From: Dicaeum eximium
Lineage: Eukaryota; Chordata; Aves; Passeriformes; Dicaeidae
DNA: 64,000 nucleotides
Assembly: GCA_013396995.1 (NCBI GenBank)
Contig: VWZP01007500.1
Coordinates: 62,001 to 126,000, forward strand
Direction: 5' to 3'
The notes below the pieces were generated by a model, which worked only from the letters and a program-made list of their open reading frames with translations, did not search any database and was not told where the DNA came from. Below are positions 22,556 to 33,800 of this stretch, piece after piece. Position numbers and translations under genes: made by a program. Within the stretch, counting starts at the first letter, position 1. Each line of letters starts with the position of its first letter.

Positions 22556-23030
22556 TGTGAGGAATGGATTTGTAAAGAATTCTCAAAACCTGACAGCTCA
22601 CACAGTCTTATACATCTGTATGCAAACACTAAGGTAAGGTGTGCTGACTTAAGAAAGCCATAGAATAGAGATGACATTGTTGAGAGAGACTGAACTACAA
22701 ACAAGTTTCAACAAGTTTCAAAATATAGCCTTACAAAAAGACAAGGTATTTTAGAGAATTAGAACTGTGAAAGATGCATTGTAGCAAGACCATGTAGAGA
22801 AAAAAAAAAGTAATTAGTGTTAGAAGTAATAGCAATATTGTGTAGCAAAAGCTAATAAGCTGAGAAACATTTATAAAATATTGTAACAAGGAAATAAGTT
22901 AGCTTCTGATAGAATTGCCTTGAGTTTTACATCTCTTGTATCTCACTATTCATCAAGGCTGATAATAGAATAAAATCTTTTAAAACACCTCTCAGTTACC
23001 CCATCTCTGTAAAAGCTGAAAAAACCAACA
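22556..23030 (+). mobile_element. Endogenous retrovirus LTR, copy 1
   Basis: The 475-bp element begins TGTGAGGAATGG and ends CCAACA, the TG...CA form of an LTR. AATAAA lies at about 22970, near the 3' end. It aligns along its whole length with the element at 28555-29032, which shares blocks such as the TTAACA/TTAGAA-rich middle and ACACCTCTCAGT near the end. A purine run (AAGAAAGAGGGGGAAA) directly precedes it and TGGCATCG directly follows it. No retroviral coding sequence is visible nearby. Confidence 0.7.
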
Positions 23031-23288
23031 TGGCATCGTGCGAGGGAGTTGTTTTCTTTGGTTTGTTTTTCTCTTCAAGAAAAACCAGGGGTTTTCAAGT
23101 CTGACTCAGGCATTGTGACCTCTGACATCACCATGGTGCTGCTTCTGGTTTGCTTTGCAGGCAAAGGTTCTCTGTGCTGGGTCGTTGTCAAAAATATGCT
23201 TTTATCTCACCACAAAAACACACTCAGTAAAAGTTATTAAGAAGCCTGGGTTAAAAAAAGAACTGATCTGAAAGTTTTTTGTTGGTTT

Positions 23289-23320
23289 GGGGGTTTGTTG
23301 GGTTTTTCGGGGTTTGGGGG
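23289..23320 (+). other. G-quadruplex motif
   Basis: Four G runs of 5, 3, 4 and 5 are separated by T-rich loops of 6, 6 and 3 bases, which satisfies the usual G3+N1-7 rule. The surrounding strand is G/T-only, resembling a degenerate TTTGGGG repeat. Confidence 0.75.
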
Positions 23321-26300
23321 TTTTTTTTCATTTATGTAATTATTAGATTTTATCGCCCCAAAAAAACCTTCTAACCTACAAAGCTGGTACAAAGTAACGG
23401 GTACATAGCACAAAGCAGGCCCAAAGGGTAAGTTTTGAAAGGGATTTAGATGTTAAAATATGAACCTTGTGAGGTTGTTCAGAAATTATGCACCTGGTAA
23501 AGTGAACCCAGAGCCCAGGCCTCCGAGAGCTTGATGCACACAAATCCTTTCCAAACCCCTCACCTACATACAGGACTGAGCTTGGCTTCCCAGAAAGAAA
23601 AAAGCCTCGTGTCTGTGCAGCAGCTGAACATTCAGAGAAGGAAAAAAAAGACTTATAGAGAAACAAACAAGGTTGTTGGGGTTTTTTTTAAAGAATTGTA
23701 AGAAATCACCTGTGTATCACCTGGACAAGTCTTGCCAGGTTGCTCTGCCTGGAGCCAAACGAGCTGCAGACGCTGCTCACAAGAGAGGATTATGCTGGTG
23801 ACAGAAAGAAATAAAACAGATTAAAGGAGCTTTACAGGAATAAAATATCAAAGGAAATCCGAACGCTGGCACAAAGGGGTGGCTGGGGCAGCTCGTGTGT
23901 CAGGGAAGCAGAGCCTGTTCAGAGCCTTGTGCTGCAGGTCAGGGCAGGAGCAGAGAGACCCTGAACCCTGACCTGGGGAGGCTCCTGACCTGCAGAGCCC
24001 CTGATGGGGGAGCCCACATCCACACCTGAGTGGTGATAAACACCCACACCTGTGGGGTGATAAACTGAGGGGGAGGAGGGTCCTGAGAAGGGTCCTGAGA
24101 AGGGGCAGTGTGGGTGGGCAGCACACAGGGAGCAGGGTCAGACCCTTGCTCTGCTCAGGCCTTTGCTGAGGTTTCTCCTCTATCCCATGGTTCCCATCCC
24201 ATGGCTTTTCCATTTCCTTCCTCAATCAAGGGCAGCCTGTTGTGCCTACCCTGTCCCAAGCAGCCAGCAATGGTTTATTTCTCCTTGTCTTGCCCCAGGT
24301 TTTGCTCTGAACCTCCAGCCAGGCAGGCTTTGCTGTACAGTTCTTTTTTAAAAGCTATTTTGGATTTTTTTTTTTCCTCAATTTACCATAAGCTGCTCAA
24401 GGCACTTTGGATCAGCCACCAATCCAAACCCCCGCACCATGCTGCCACCAAACCGTGGCGGTGTCCTTGCTCCTGTGTGACCTCCCTTCATCCCCTTAAC
24501 TGACAAGTGTTCCCAGCAGTCCCAAGTGCTGGAATACTGGGGAACAACACCCCTCACGTCCGACTGGAGATGGAATTGGTGCAGGTTATGTGCTGGCAGA
24601 GGTGTGTGAGCTGCAGCAGGTGCTGCCACCAGGAGTCCCCACCAACCTGCCCGAAGGACACACAGCCCTGCCCTTGGCTGCAAACGTGAGCAGGGCTTTT
24701 CTTGGCCAGGACCGTCAGTGCCAGCCAGCAGCAACAGCAGCTGTGGCAGCTCCTGCTCTGTGTGACTGCCCAGGGCCTGACACGGACGCACTCCGGGCTG
24801 GAGTTCAGCTCCCCTCACCCTGACAGCTCCTGGTTGGACCAGCTCAGGGTGAGATGCAGTTGGACCAACCCACAGTGTGAGGCACTTGTAGCAATTTGAC
24901 AAATCAGGATGAGATGCTCACAGGTCACTCACCTGCAGCTTTGAGCTCTCCAGGCACCTGGATGTGAACTGTGGGTGCTGCGCTGCAGAAGTGGGGGCTC
25001 AATCACGTCAGGTAGTCAGAGGGGCTGGAATTCCACATGTTCTCCCAGGCAGGCCCTCAGCGAGTTCCAATTTCATCCTGGACTGTTACAACCAAGCCTA
25101 TTTGTGCCTCCAAGGAGTTGCAACACCTGCTCAAGACTTTGAATCCAGGGCTTGGATCCCTGGATTTGGAATCCCCCATGTATGCAGAATGTTACTGGCA
25201 GTGACTGGCAAACCTCTCCCAGCAGGATCTGATGACCAAGTGAGATCAGGCACTTGAATCTGAAAGCCCAGATCCTGCTTCAGGTCTGTCTTACTGTTTG
25301 TACTCTCAGTTCCCTTCTTTCACTTTGACGTTTCTTTTTCCACAGTCTTCGAGGGGTTTTTTGAAGTGGTTTTGCACGAATCAGGCTGGTGTCTTATTTT
25401 GTTGTAAATCGTCACGTAAAGCTTCACTTGCAGCTCTAAAAGTCAGTCATTTCTGTCAACAACCAGTTTCAATTTGCTTTTATCACCCAATTTTGTTTAA
25501 AAGTTAAGAAAAAGCCATTTGAGCTCTGGCACCCGTTTCAGGGTGGGGAAAGCCAAACCAGAAAGAGTGACAGTAACAACAACAGAAACAGAGTGGAAAA
25601 TCACATTATCATGGGTTTATTACAATTTTTTTAATCCCAGGGATGAGAAATGCCAGATCTGTAATAGAGAAGGCTGGATGAGCTCTTCTTGGAGCAAACA
25701 CTGATGGGATTATTTCCAGTTTCTAGATCCAGTTTTCATCCAAAGGCAGCAGCAGATTGGTGTTAAACTTTCCATGTTTTGAACAAGAGAACACAACTCG
25801 CAGGAGTGACCTTTGCTGGATGGTCAGGGACACTTCAACTCTCTATTATTTTAAGGGTCATAATGCTTTATGTCTTTAATCAATATCCCTTTATCTCCCT
25901 AAACCATATCTTGTTATGTCTCTAAATGATTCACTAGTGTTTGATACCCTGTGCAAGTTGCCCAGCAGTTTGCCCACCTGGGTGGGAAGGTTCAAACCAT
26001 CTCTAGACACAGCTGGTGTTCATATGCCTCCCCTGACATAGTTTCTGTAATATCCCAGGACCTTTTCTTCCCATTTTCAATCACCTCTTCTTTCCCACAC
26101 ATCATTTTGAGGCGACCACTGTGTCCTTCATGTTCAGGTCAGAAAGGATCTGTTTCTTCATCACAGCCCCTCTGCATGCAGCCCGGGCAGTGTGGGCAGA
26201 CAGGAGGGAGCAGATGCCATGGGAAGCTGCCCAGCCCTGCCCTGAGGGACAGGGGGACCAGCAGTGCATATGGCCAGTGGCTGATCACCCAGATTGCCCT

Positions 26301-26425
26301 TCCCACCCTGGGGTTGGAAAGGGGAGTGTCACTGTCCCTGCCAGCCTGACCCCTCCCCATCTCTGAGCCTGTTTTCCTCCTCATGTCTCAATTCCTGGGC
26401 TCCAGGATGAAGGAGCTGGTTCATG

Positions 26426-26660
26426 GAATAGAATCATAGAGTCATTTAGGTTGGAAAAGACCTCCAAGGCCACCAAGTCCAACCTGTGACCAATGCCCAC
26501 CTTACCAACCAGACCAGAGCACTGAGTGCCACATCCAGTCATTCCCTGAACACTTCCAGGGATGGAGACTCCACCACCTCCATGGGCAGCCCCTTCCAAT
26601 GCCTCACCACCCTGCTCATGAAAAAATTCTCACTGATTTCCAATGCTTAGAGCAGGGCAG
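26426..26660 (-). mobile_element. CR1 LINE 3' end
   Basis: Read on the minus strand, this is a typical chicken-repeat-1 3' region: GGTGGTGGAGTCTCCATCCC, CTGGAAGTGTTC, GGTTGGACTTGG and a terminal CTATGATTCTATTCC. It is 5'-truncated, as most CR1 copies are, and is the best preserved CR1 in the window. Confidence 0.92.
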
Positions 26661-28554
26661 ATGCCAGTTTGGCAAATCTTTCATTTTTCCTCAAAAAAAG
26701 AACTGGAGAGCCAGGCCATCACCTAGGACATGCTATGGGCACAAAGCAGGTGAATTCCCAGTGACACTGGGTGTGCCTTTCTCTGCTGTGGCTGACCACC
26801 ACGGGCAGCTGTGCATCCCAATCAGAGCCTGGTGCTGCACAGATTGCTTCCTCCCTCCGGAGGATAAGGATCTGTTAATAACCTGGTGGTGAGATCAAAA
26901 TCACGAGATGTTTCTCAGGGCATCCCCTGCACCTGCTCAAAGAGCTCTGCTGGGCGAGGAATCCCAGCTTGGTGCCACTCTTAAGGTCAGGAATTTACTC
27001 ATGATTTCACTTCTGCTATTTTATATTTGCCTGAGGAACAACAACGTCAACACCCCCCTGGAGTGACCCTGCTGACTGCCACCACAAACCCCCCTGGATG
27101 TCCCCAGACGTCAGAGGAGGGGTCTGGGCAGGAGCAAGGGCAGAGCTGGGAGATCCCAGGCACTTTGGGGTGGCATTGCCAGGCAGAGGGAGCAGCAGGA
27201 CAGACGTCAGGGTCCCTCCCTGACATCACTGAAGGATGTGACTGGGAAGTGCAGCTGGGAAAGGTCCACCCTGAGCTCACCAACGCTTCTGCCTGGGCAC
27301 CCCTGGCTTCCTCCAGCCACGAGGATGAACCTTCCCATGGCTCATGTCAGCCAAAGGGCAGAACAGGGGGACAGAGCTGGTGTTTCCATCTCAAATCACC
27401 CAAAGCAAAACTGGTGGAAAATACAAAAAATTTTGAAGCCAGGATGTGAGAACATCCCGTGTTGGGCTTCTCTCAGACCAAATTCCACCTCTTGAGTTCT
27501 GATTTCCAAAGCCCCCCAGCCTGCACGTGGTGCCTGGGAACCCTCTCCTGGAGCTCTAGGATCTTTCCCACCTCAGGATGTCTGTGAGACTGTTGGGACA
27601 TCCCACAGGAATTCCAGTTTTATACACAGGCCAGGATGTGAAGCACAGAGTTAAACTTCCTTGGGATGTTTCATTGATGAGTGAGTTGCAATTTAATGTC
27701 AGGACAATTCAGTGTTACACAGTTCAATTCAGTTCAACTCAATATTTCAGTTCAAGTGGAACCAATGAGAACTGAACCAAAATCTCTCTGAGCAACTTCC
27801 TTTGGAATTTATCAGGAGCTGCATTTTTGTTGAGAAGTTTATGGATGAAAGCTGCCACCCAGCTTAAATCACTGACTTCCCCTCTCCTGGATGCTGGAGG
27901 GGAGCAGAGGAACCCAGAGACTGTAATACCTGGTAATTTGATTCTTTTTATGTAGTTAATTAGCTTTGGAATAACAAATAGGTTCTAGTAGCAGTACAAT
28001 GGCTTTCATGGGCACAGTTCAGGCCTGGCACTGTCTGAGTTTGATCTGCCTGCTCACACAGGATCACAGTTTTGTGAAAATCAGCTCATGGGGTGCCCAG
28101 GTTCAAGCAATGTGTCAAAGAGATGGAATCACTCAGGCATGAAATAGGCTGCAAATATACACAATCAAATTAAGCAAATATTTAATAAACGTTCTGAGAA
28201 CACCCTGAGTATAAAACACGACTGTACAAGAAGTTCAGTGTCATACACAGACAGCAAATTGTTTCTTTTATATATTCCCATTTTAAATATTCCCATACTT
28301 TTAAAGAAAAACATTTGCTTGAATGGGCTCTAACATCACAGAATTTGGCATGTACCAAAACTTTGAAGCCGAATCTTTGCACCATGTGCAGAAAACAAGC
28401 TGCAAACCACCTGCCTGCCTCCCCTCTCGCCTTTGGCTTCAGCCAGCGTGGATGTGGGGCAGGACCCATCAGAACCCTGCCTGGTGCCTCTCCCTGGAGC
28501 AGGGTGAGCACACAGCACCCTGAGGAGCTCGTTGCACATCCACAGCTCCCCAGG

Positions 28555-29032
28555 TGTGGGAAATGGATCTCTGGAGAATTCTCAGAGATTAACAGAAGGC
28601 CCACACCGTATGCATCTCTATACAAACCTTAACATAAGAAATGCTGACTTTAAAATGTCATAGAATAAGACAGATATTGTTTAAAAAAAAAAAAAAAAGC
28701 TAAAAAAAGTTTCAAAAAATGGCCTCACAAATAAGACTAAATACTTTAGAAAAACAGAACAATAAAAATACATAGTAGCAAAACCCACAAAAAATAAATT
28801 TAAATAATTAACTTTAAAGCATTTATAACATAGTGTAACAAAAAGCTAATAAACCAAAAAATGCTTATGTTTTATAATTAGAAAATAATTCGCTTCTAAT
28901 TATAACAACATAAATGATAACATCTATATTATCTCACCCTTCATAGAAAACTAAAAAATAAAAAATTTTTACAACACCTCTCAGTCACCCCACCTCTAAA
29001 TCAAAAAAAAAAAAAAAAACAAAAAAACACCA
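28555..29032 (+). mobile_element. Endogenous retrovirus LTR, copy 2
   Basis: The 478-bp element begins TGTGGGAAATGGATC and ends in CACCA after an A-rich stretch. It has the same orientation and the same order of blocks as the 22556 copy but is clearly diverged by substitutions and A-run expansion. The purine run and the TGG motif flanking copy 1 are absent here, so it looks like a solo LTR. The right boundary is approximate because of the poly-A. Confidence 0.65.
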
Positions 29033-30034
29033 AAATCCAGCAGCCAGGCAGAGCTGTGACCCCGTGTGCAGCCTCCAGAGCGCTGTTACACCCCTGGATT
29101 CCGGGTATTCTGCCGGTACCCAAGGGAAGTCTTTCATCTCCGGCCCTCCTTGGAGGAAGTGGTTATGAGATAAAGCTCTCGAGGCAGCGTACCTGCCTGG
29201 ATAGCTGGTGAGCAAAGGCAAACAGAGCAGTGAGTACTGCAGAGATGTGAGGGGCACCTGCTGGCTGAGATAATGCTGGGTGAGGTGAGGAGGAGTCGGT
29301 GCCGCGCTCTGAGAGCGCCAAGGCGAGCGGGGGTCACCTTGAGTGAGCAGAGGAAAACTGTCACAGTTCCCCTGCCCCCAAAAAGCACAAAATCCTGACC
29401 CTGAGCACCCCAGCACCCTGTTCCCTGAGCACCCCAGAACGGGCTGAGAACCACACCAGCACTGGGCCACTGAGAGGGAAGCGCTGGGAAGGATTTAGAG
29501 TTGGGCTGGGTTGGTTGAAGGAGGGTCTGAAACTGGATGTGAGTCTGCATAAAGGACCTAAGACAATCCACAGGAGCCTCAAAACTGCCCTCAGCTTCAG
29601 ATAGATTTAATTTGGGCTGGGATTCCATCCTGTGATGCCCTATTTTTCCACCTGGCTGCAGTAACAGCACTGATACAGCATAACAAGACAGGGAGGACAA
29701 GATGCCAAAGACATCCCTTAGGAGAAAAGCAAATTTGTGAGGAGCTGGAGATGTTTCTGTCTGAGAAACAACCCCTCTATCTGAGGGGTCTGTTCCAAGA
29801 GCAGAGCCCTCTTTGACACCCTCCAAACAAAAGCCACTGGTTTGCTTTGGGGGAAGGCATGACACTGATAAAGTGCAGAGCCTTTGCGGGAAGACAAAAA
29901 TACCCAGAAAGGGGGGAAGTCACTGAGCTGCTGACAGGGTAGTGAGGGAGAAGGACAAAGGGCTGTTGGTCATGGGTGCTCCTTTGCACTGAGACCTTCC
30001 ATCCTGAACACCTTTCCCAGAATAGGTCTGGTAG

Positions 30035-30063
30035 ATGGGACGGGATGGGATGGGATGGGATGA
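30035..30063. repeat. GGGAT pentanucleotide microsatellite
   Basis: About five copies of GGGAT, with one C variant, lie about 240 bp upstream of the CCR7 TATA box. Confidence 0.85.
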
Positions 30064-30296
30064 GCCTCCTTCCCCTGTTTCCTTCAGCACAGCCCATTCC
30101 CCATGTGTCAGCCCAAAAGCAGAGCCCACTTCACTTCCCCGAGCGTCAGCAGCAGCTCTGGGCGTGCAGAACAGAGGAGGCAGCACCTGAGCACCCCGAG
30201 AGCTCAGCACAGCCCTGAGCACATGAGGAGGAGGAGGAGGAGGGTCTAGGACATGCCAGTGACATCAGGGTGCCCATGAGCTCCTCACAGGGGTGC

Positions 30297-30309
30297 AGGA
30301 AGTATAAAA
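30297..30309 (+). promoter_or_regulatory. CCR7: CCR7 core promoter: ETS-like site fused to TATA box
   Basis: AGGAAGTATAAAA joins an ETS/PU.1-type core (AGGAAGT, 30297-30303) to a TATA box (TATAAAA, 30303-30309). It is about 105 bp upstream of the CCR7 start codon, so initiation is expected near 30335. A TATA-type promoter with an ETS site suits a lineage-restricted leukocyte receptor. Factor use is inferred. Confidence 0.6.
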
Positions 30310-30367
30310 GCAGAGTTCCCCGAGGAGGGTCCCCGGCAGAGCTGCGGAGGCGGCGCTGGAGTGGGGG

Positions 30368-30388
30368 ATGCTCTCGCCACCTCTGTGA
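30368..30388 (+). promoter_or_regulatory. CCR7: Upstream open reading frame in the CCR7 leader
   Basis: ATG at 30368 opens six codons (Met-Leu-Ser-Pro-Pro-Leu) ending at TGA 30386-30388, 23 bases before the CCR7 start. The CCR7 start itself has a strong context (G at -3 and at +4). Confidence 0.45.
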
Positions 30389-30411
30389 CTGGATCCTGCT
30401 GGAACCACGCC

Positions 30412-30421
30412 ATGGATGGGG
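30412..30421 (+). CDS. CCR7: CCR7 exon 1, coding part
   Basis: Only ten coding bases: ATG, GAT, GGG and the first G of a glycine codon, before the donor GTGAGT at 30422. The choice is supported by the frame join to exon 2 and by the promoter just upstream. Confidence 0.88.
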
Positions 30422-30794
30422 GTGAGTACCTGGGCTGCAGCCTCGGGCTGTGCCTTCAGCTTTGTTAATGATGCCCAGTCCCTGTGACACAGGAGTGGAG
30501 CGCTTCTATCAGAGTATTTAAACAGTATAAAAGACTTTCATCTTCCTCATTTTGACTATTTCTAAAAAAATATGCATGGTTTTCTTTTAGAAGCTCAGAA
30601 ACCTCAAATCACTTCAGAAACAAACACAAAAAAAGAGGTTGGGAGGCAATTTTAAGGGGCCCTTCTGTTCCAAAGCAAATGGAATCTTGTATAATTCACA
30701 CCTTTTCTTATGTGCTCTTAATTAAAAACAAAAAAAAGAGACAGAGAGAAGTGCTCCTAATTAAAAAAAAAAAAAAAAAGGAAGAAAAGATCGC

Positions 30795-30832
<38 letters not shown>

Positions 30833-33800
30833 AGAGAGAGAGAACACTCTCCCTGGCAACATTTTCATTCAGTGAATCAATCGAGGAATTGGGAGCAAGA
30901 AGAGCTGAGTTTGTTTGCTAAGTTCATCCAGTCTTCTGCAAATTATTTCTATTTTAAAATATCTGCAGGAACGCTGGGGGAAGCAGGATGCATTGGAGAT
31001 GCAGGAGGCTCTGGGGATGGTCAGGGGGATGGATGCAGGAAGTTCTGGAGAATAAAGGAAGCTCTGGGGATGCTCCAGGGATGCAGGAAGCTCTGGGGGA
31101 TGCAGGGAAAAGAGGGGGCAGGTCCCACAGAACCCTCCAGGCAGGAGCAGGGAACAGGCCAAGGGAGTTTTCTTCCCCCTGGATGTCTCCTCAGAGTCTC
31201 TGGCAGTCAATGGCTTAAGAAATTCCTGGATTTTGGAATCCCTGCATCCAAACAAACACCCAGCTAGGCCTGCCCACCACACACCATTTTTCTCGTTTAA
31301 ACTTTTGGCCTCTGCATCATCCTGTGGGCACTTTGTGGGCTGCTTGTTCCAAGGGGTTCCGTGTCTGGGGGCAGCTGAACTTAGCTCCTGGGAAAGGTTA
31401 ATCATGACAGGGAAAAGAAAGAGTTAGTGGGAACCTGACCAGATTACGGTAATGTTCCTGCTTTGGGTTTTTTGTTCTACTATTGTATTTCAGAGGAATA
31501 TTTCCTTTCCCTGGAAGATGCACCACCATGGTGCTTTCTTTAAAACACACCTGGCTCACCTCAGCAGGATATTTTTTATTTGCTTCTCTCTGCTTATCTT
31601 GTCTTTTGATTCACAGTTTCCTGAAAGGAGTGGAGGTAGATAATTATTAACTTTCTTCTGTGATAGATCAGTGAACACATGAAATAAGAGCATGACTGGG
31701 TTTCACTGGGTCCACTCACTCCTGAGATGACAGAGCCCTTCCTCTGCCAGTTGTGAGGAGGGGAAGGGGGGAGAACAGGCTGTTAACTGCCAATAGTCAT
31801 TAGATCACTTAAGTGTGATTAACTTTTCTCAGAAATATCTGATTCTTCCCCCAAAAGCCTCCTGTACTGCTGGAGAAGGGACACCAGAAACTGGTACATG
31901 TCTAACACCAGAGAGCAGGTTAATCACTGCCTACACGTGTGCTGAGGCTGGAACTTCTGCTTTGCAATTCCAGATGGCCAAAAAACATTCTTTCACCATG
32001 AGAATTTGGCCAGAGCAGGTTTGTCAGCTTTGCCAATGCTGCCTAAAACATTCCCAGCTCCTGCTTTGCTCTCCTGCACCTGATCCCTAAAGTGTTCCCA
32101 GCTCCTGCTTTGCTTTCCTGCACCTGATCCCTAAAGTGTTCCCAGCTCCTGCTTTGCTCTTGTGCATCCCTTGGCTGTAGCAGACCCTCATGGGCTGCCC
32201 TGGCCATTTTTGTGATCTGATTAACAACCCTCAGGGCTGTGTCTCTCTCCTCTTTCAGGCAGATGTCCTGATACCAGATACTTCCACTCTCAGAGACCTT
32301 TCTGGGGGCACCTGATGGGATTCACTGCTCCTGCAGCTGCTCTTACCTTGCTTACAATTAGCAGCTGGTGCTGAGGGAGATCCCGATAATCTGGGAGGGA
32401 TCCACCTGTCCAAACTCACCCACCCTTCTGCCACAGCACGGCCTGAGCTCTGCCCCAGGTGCCCACCCCAGGTGCCCAACACCTGGAGTTTAAAAACACC
32501 TGGGTTTTTTTCTCTTTGCTGTTGAGGGAGCCTGAACAGCTCAACAGCTGTCAAGGGATGAATCCTCTGCCCCTTGGGCTTAATCTTGGAGGAAGATTGT
32601 AAAACTGAGGGGTTCCCACCCCCTGTCATGAACAGACCCCTTCCTTCCTTCCTTCCTTCCTTTACTCACATGGAGCAATTCCCCTTTCCACCTGTTTCCA
32701 GGTCCTTCAGGGCAAGGATGGCCTCAAACCAGAACCTCCCAGGCCGAGATGGGGCTTTAGGGCCAGGCTGACTCATTTGCTGTGGTGGGGTTTTGGTGTA
32801 TTTTTATAAAAGAGGTTTCTAGTGCAACTGGTTGCAGGGACTTTTGAGAGGGTTTTTTTTTTTCCTCAATATTTTGAGGAACAAAACTTTAAAAACTTTA
32901 AGAAAATACCCACAGCAGCCAACTGCCAGGAGGTGTAAAAAAAAAGAAAGAAAATGTAAAGAAATGTACTTAAACTGCCTGATAAACTGCAGAGCAAGAC
33001 TCATGTCATGATAATTGCTTCTGCCCACTGCCCCAGACCACAAGACAAGCTGGGGAGATGCAAATCCTGTCCAGTCTGATGGAAACCAGTGACACAAACA
33101 TGCTTAAACTGGTGCAGAGGGAGCAGGAGGCAGCAGGGCCTCTCTGGTTGTGCTTTTACAAATGTGTAATCTGAGGTGGGGGCACAGAAGAGGGGCAGAA
33201 ACAGTGCAGGCTTTCCTCATATTGAAAAGTCATTTGACATTTAAGACACTTGAAACAGCAACTGAGAAGGGGGAGAAAAAAGAAACCTATGATGATCTTC
33301 AAAGGAATGATATCTGCTGAACTGTTTCAGGAGTTGGTTGAGTCACGTTCTCAGTCCTGTTTTTCTAGACCTTCACAGGGTGATAAGAAAACAGAACAGA
33401 GCAAAGGAGCCCTCACCAGGGCTGGGGCTGGGACTGGTCAGGTTAAGTCAGGGCTGGACCTGGAGTTTGCAAACCAAGCCATGGAGAGCTGGTGGAGTCT
33501 GGTTTAGGCTTTTCCTCCGTGGAGTGAGGTTTATTCTTCTCTGCCTCTTATCCAGCAGCCACAGGGGTAATTTTCTGGTGGGGCTGAGCCACCAGCACAG
33601 GTACTCATCACCCATCCACAGGCAGGCAGGAGCACCAGCCCCAGGAGTCCCAGGGAAACCAGGCTGGAAATTGCAACAGAATTCTAAAGGCTGCTGTGCT
33701 GTTTGCAGAGTCAGGGACCCCGTGCCTGTATCCCAGGCAGGAAGGGCATTACAGCTTGCTCAAACCCACCAAGTGGGTCTCAGTTCTTGGGGCTTTTTGT

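Larger units (their letters stand above)
21540..30290. other. SMARCE1-CCR7 spacer
   Basis: About 8.7 kb with no gene I can support. It contains two related LTRs (22556-23030 and 28555-29032), a CR1 3' end (26426-26660) and a G-quadruplex motif (23289-23320). The longest open frame, 243 codons on the minus strand at 29134-29865, shows no recognisable domain and is probably chance. Regulatory elements for CCR7 may lie here but cannot be identified by eye. Confidence 0.6.

Noticed and set aside
24040..24110. Short duplicated TGATAAAC and GGGTCCTGAGAAGG units
   Set aside because: Two-copy local duplications of little note; no array or arms of significant length.
22556..29032. A single provirus bounded by the two LTRs
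   Set aside because: The LTRs are strongly diverged from one another, the interior lacks gag, pol or env similarity, and copy 2 has no purine tract before it.
29134..29865. 243-codon minus-strand open frame
   Set aside because: No known domain and no splice or promoter support; it overlaps unrelated frames of similar length.
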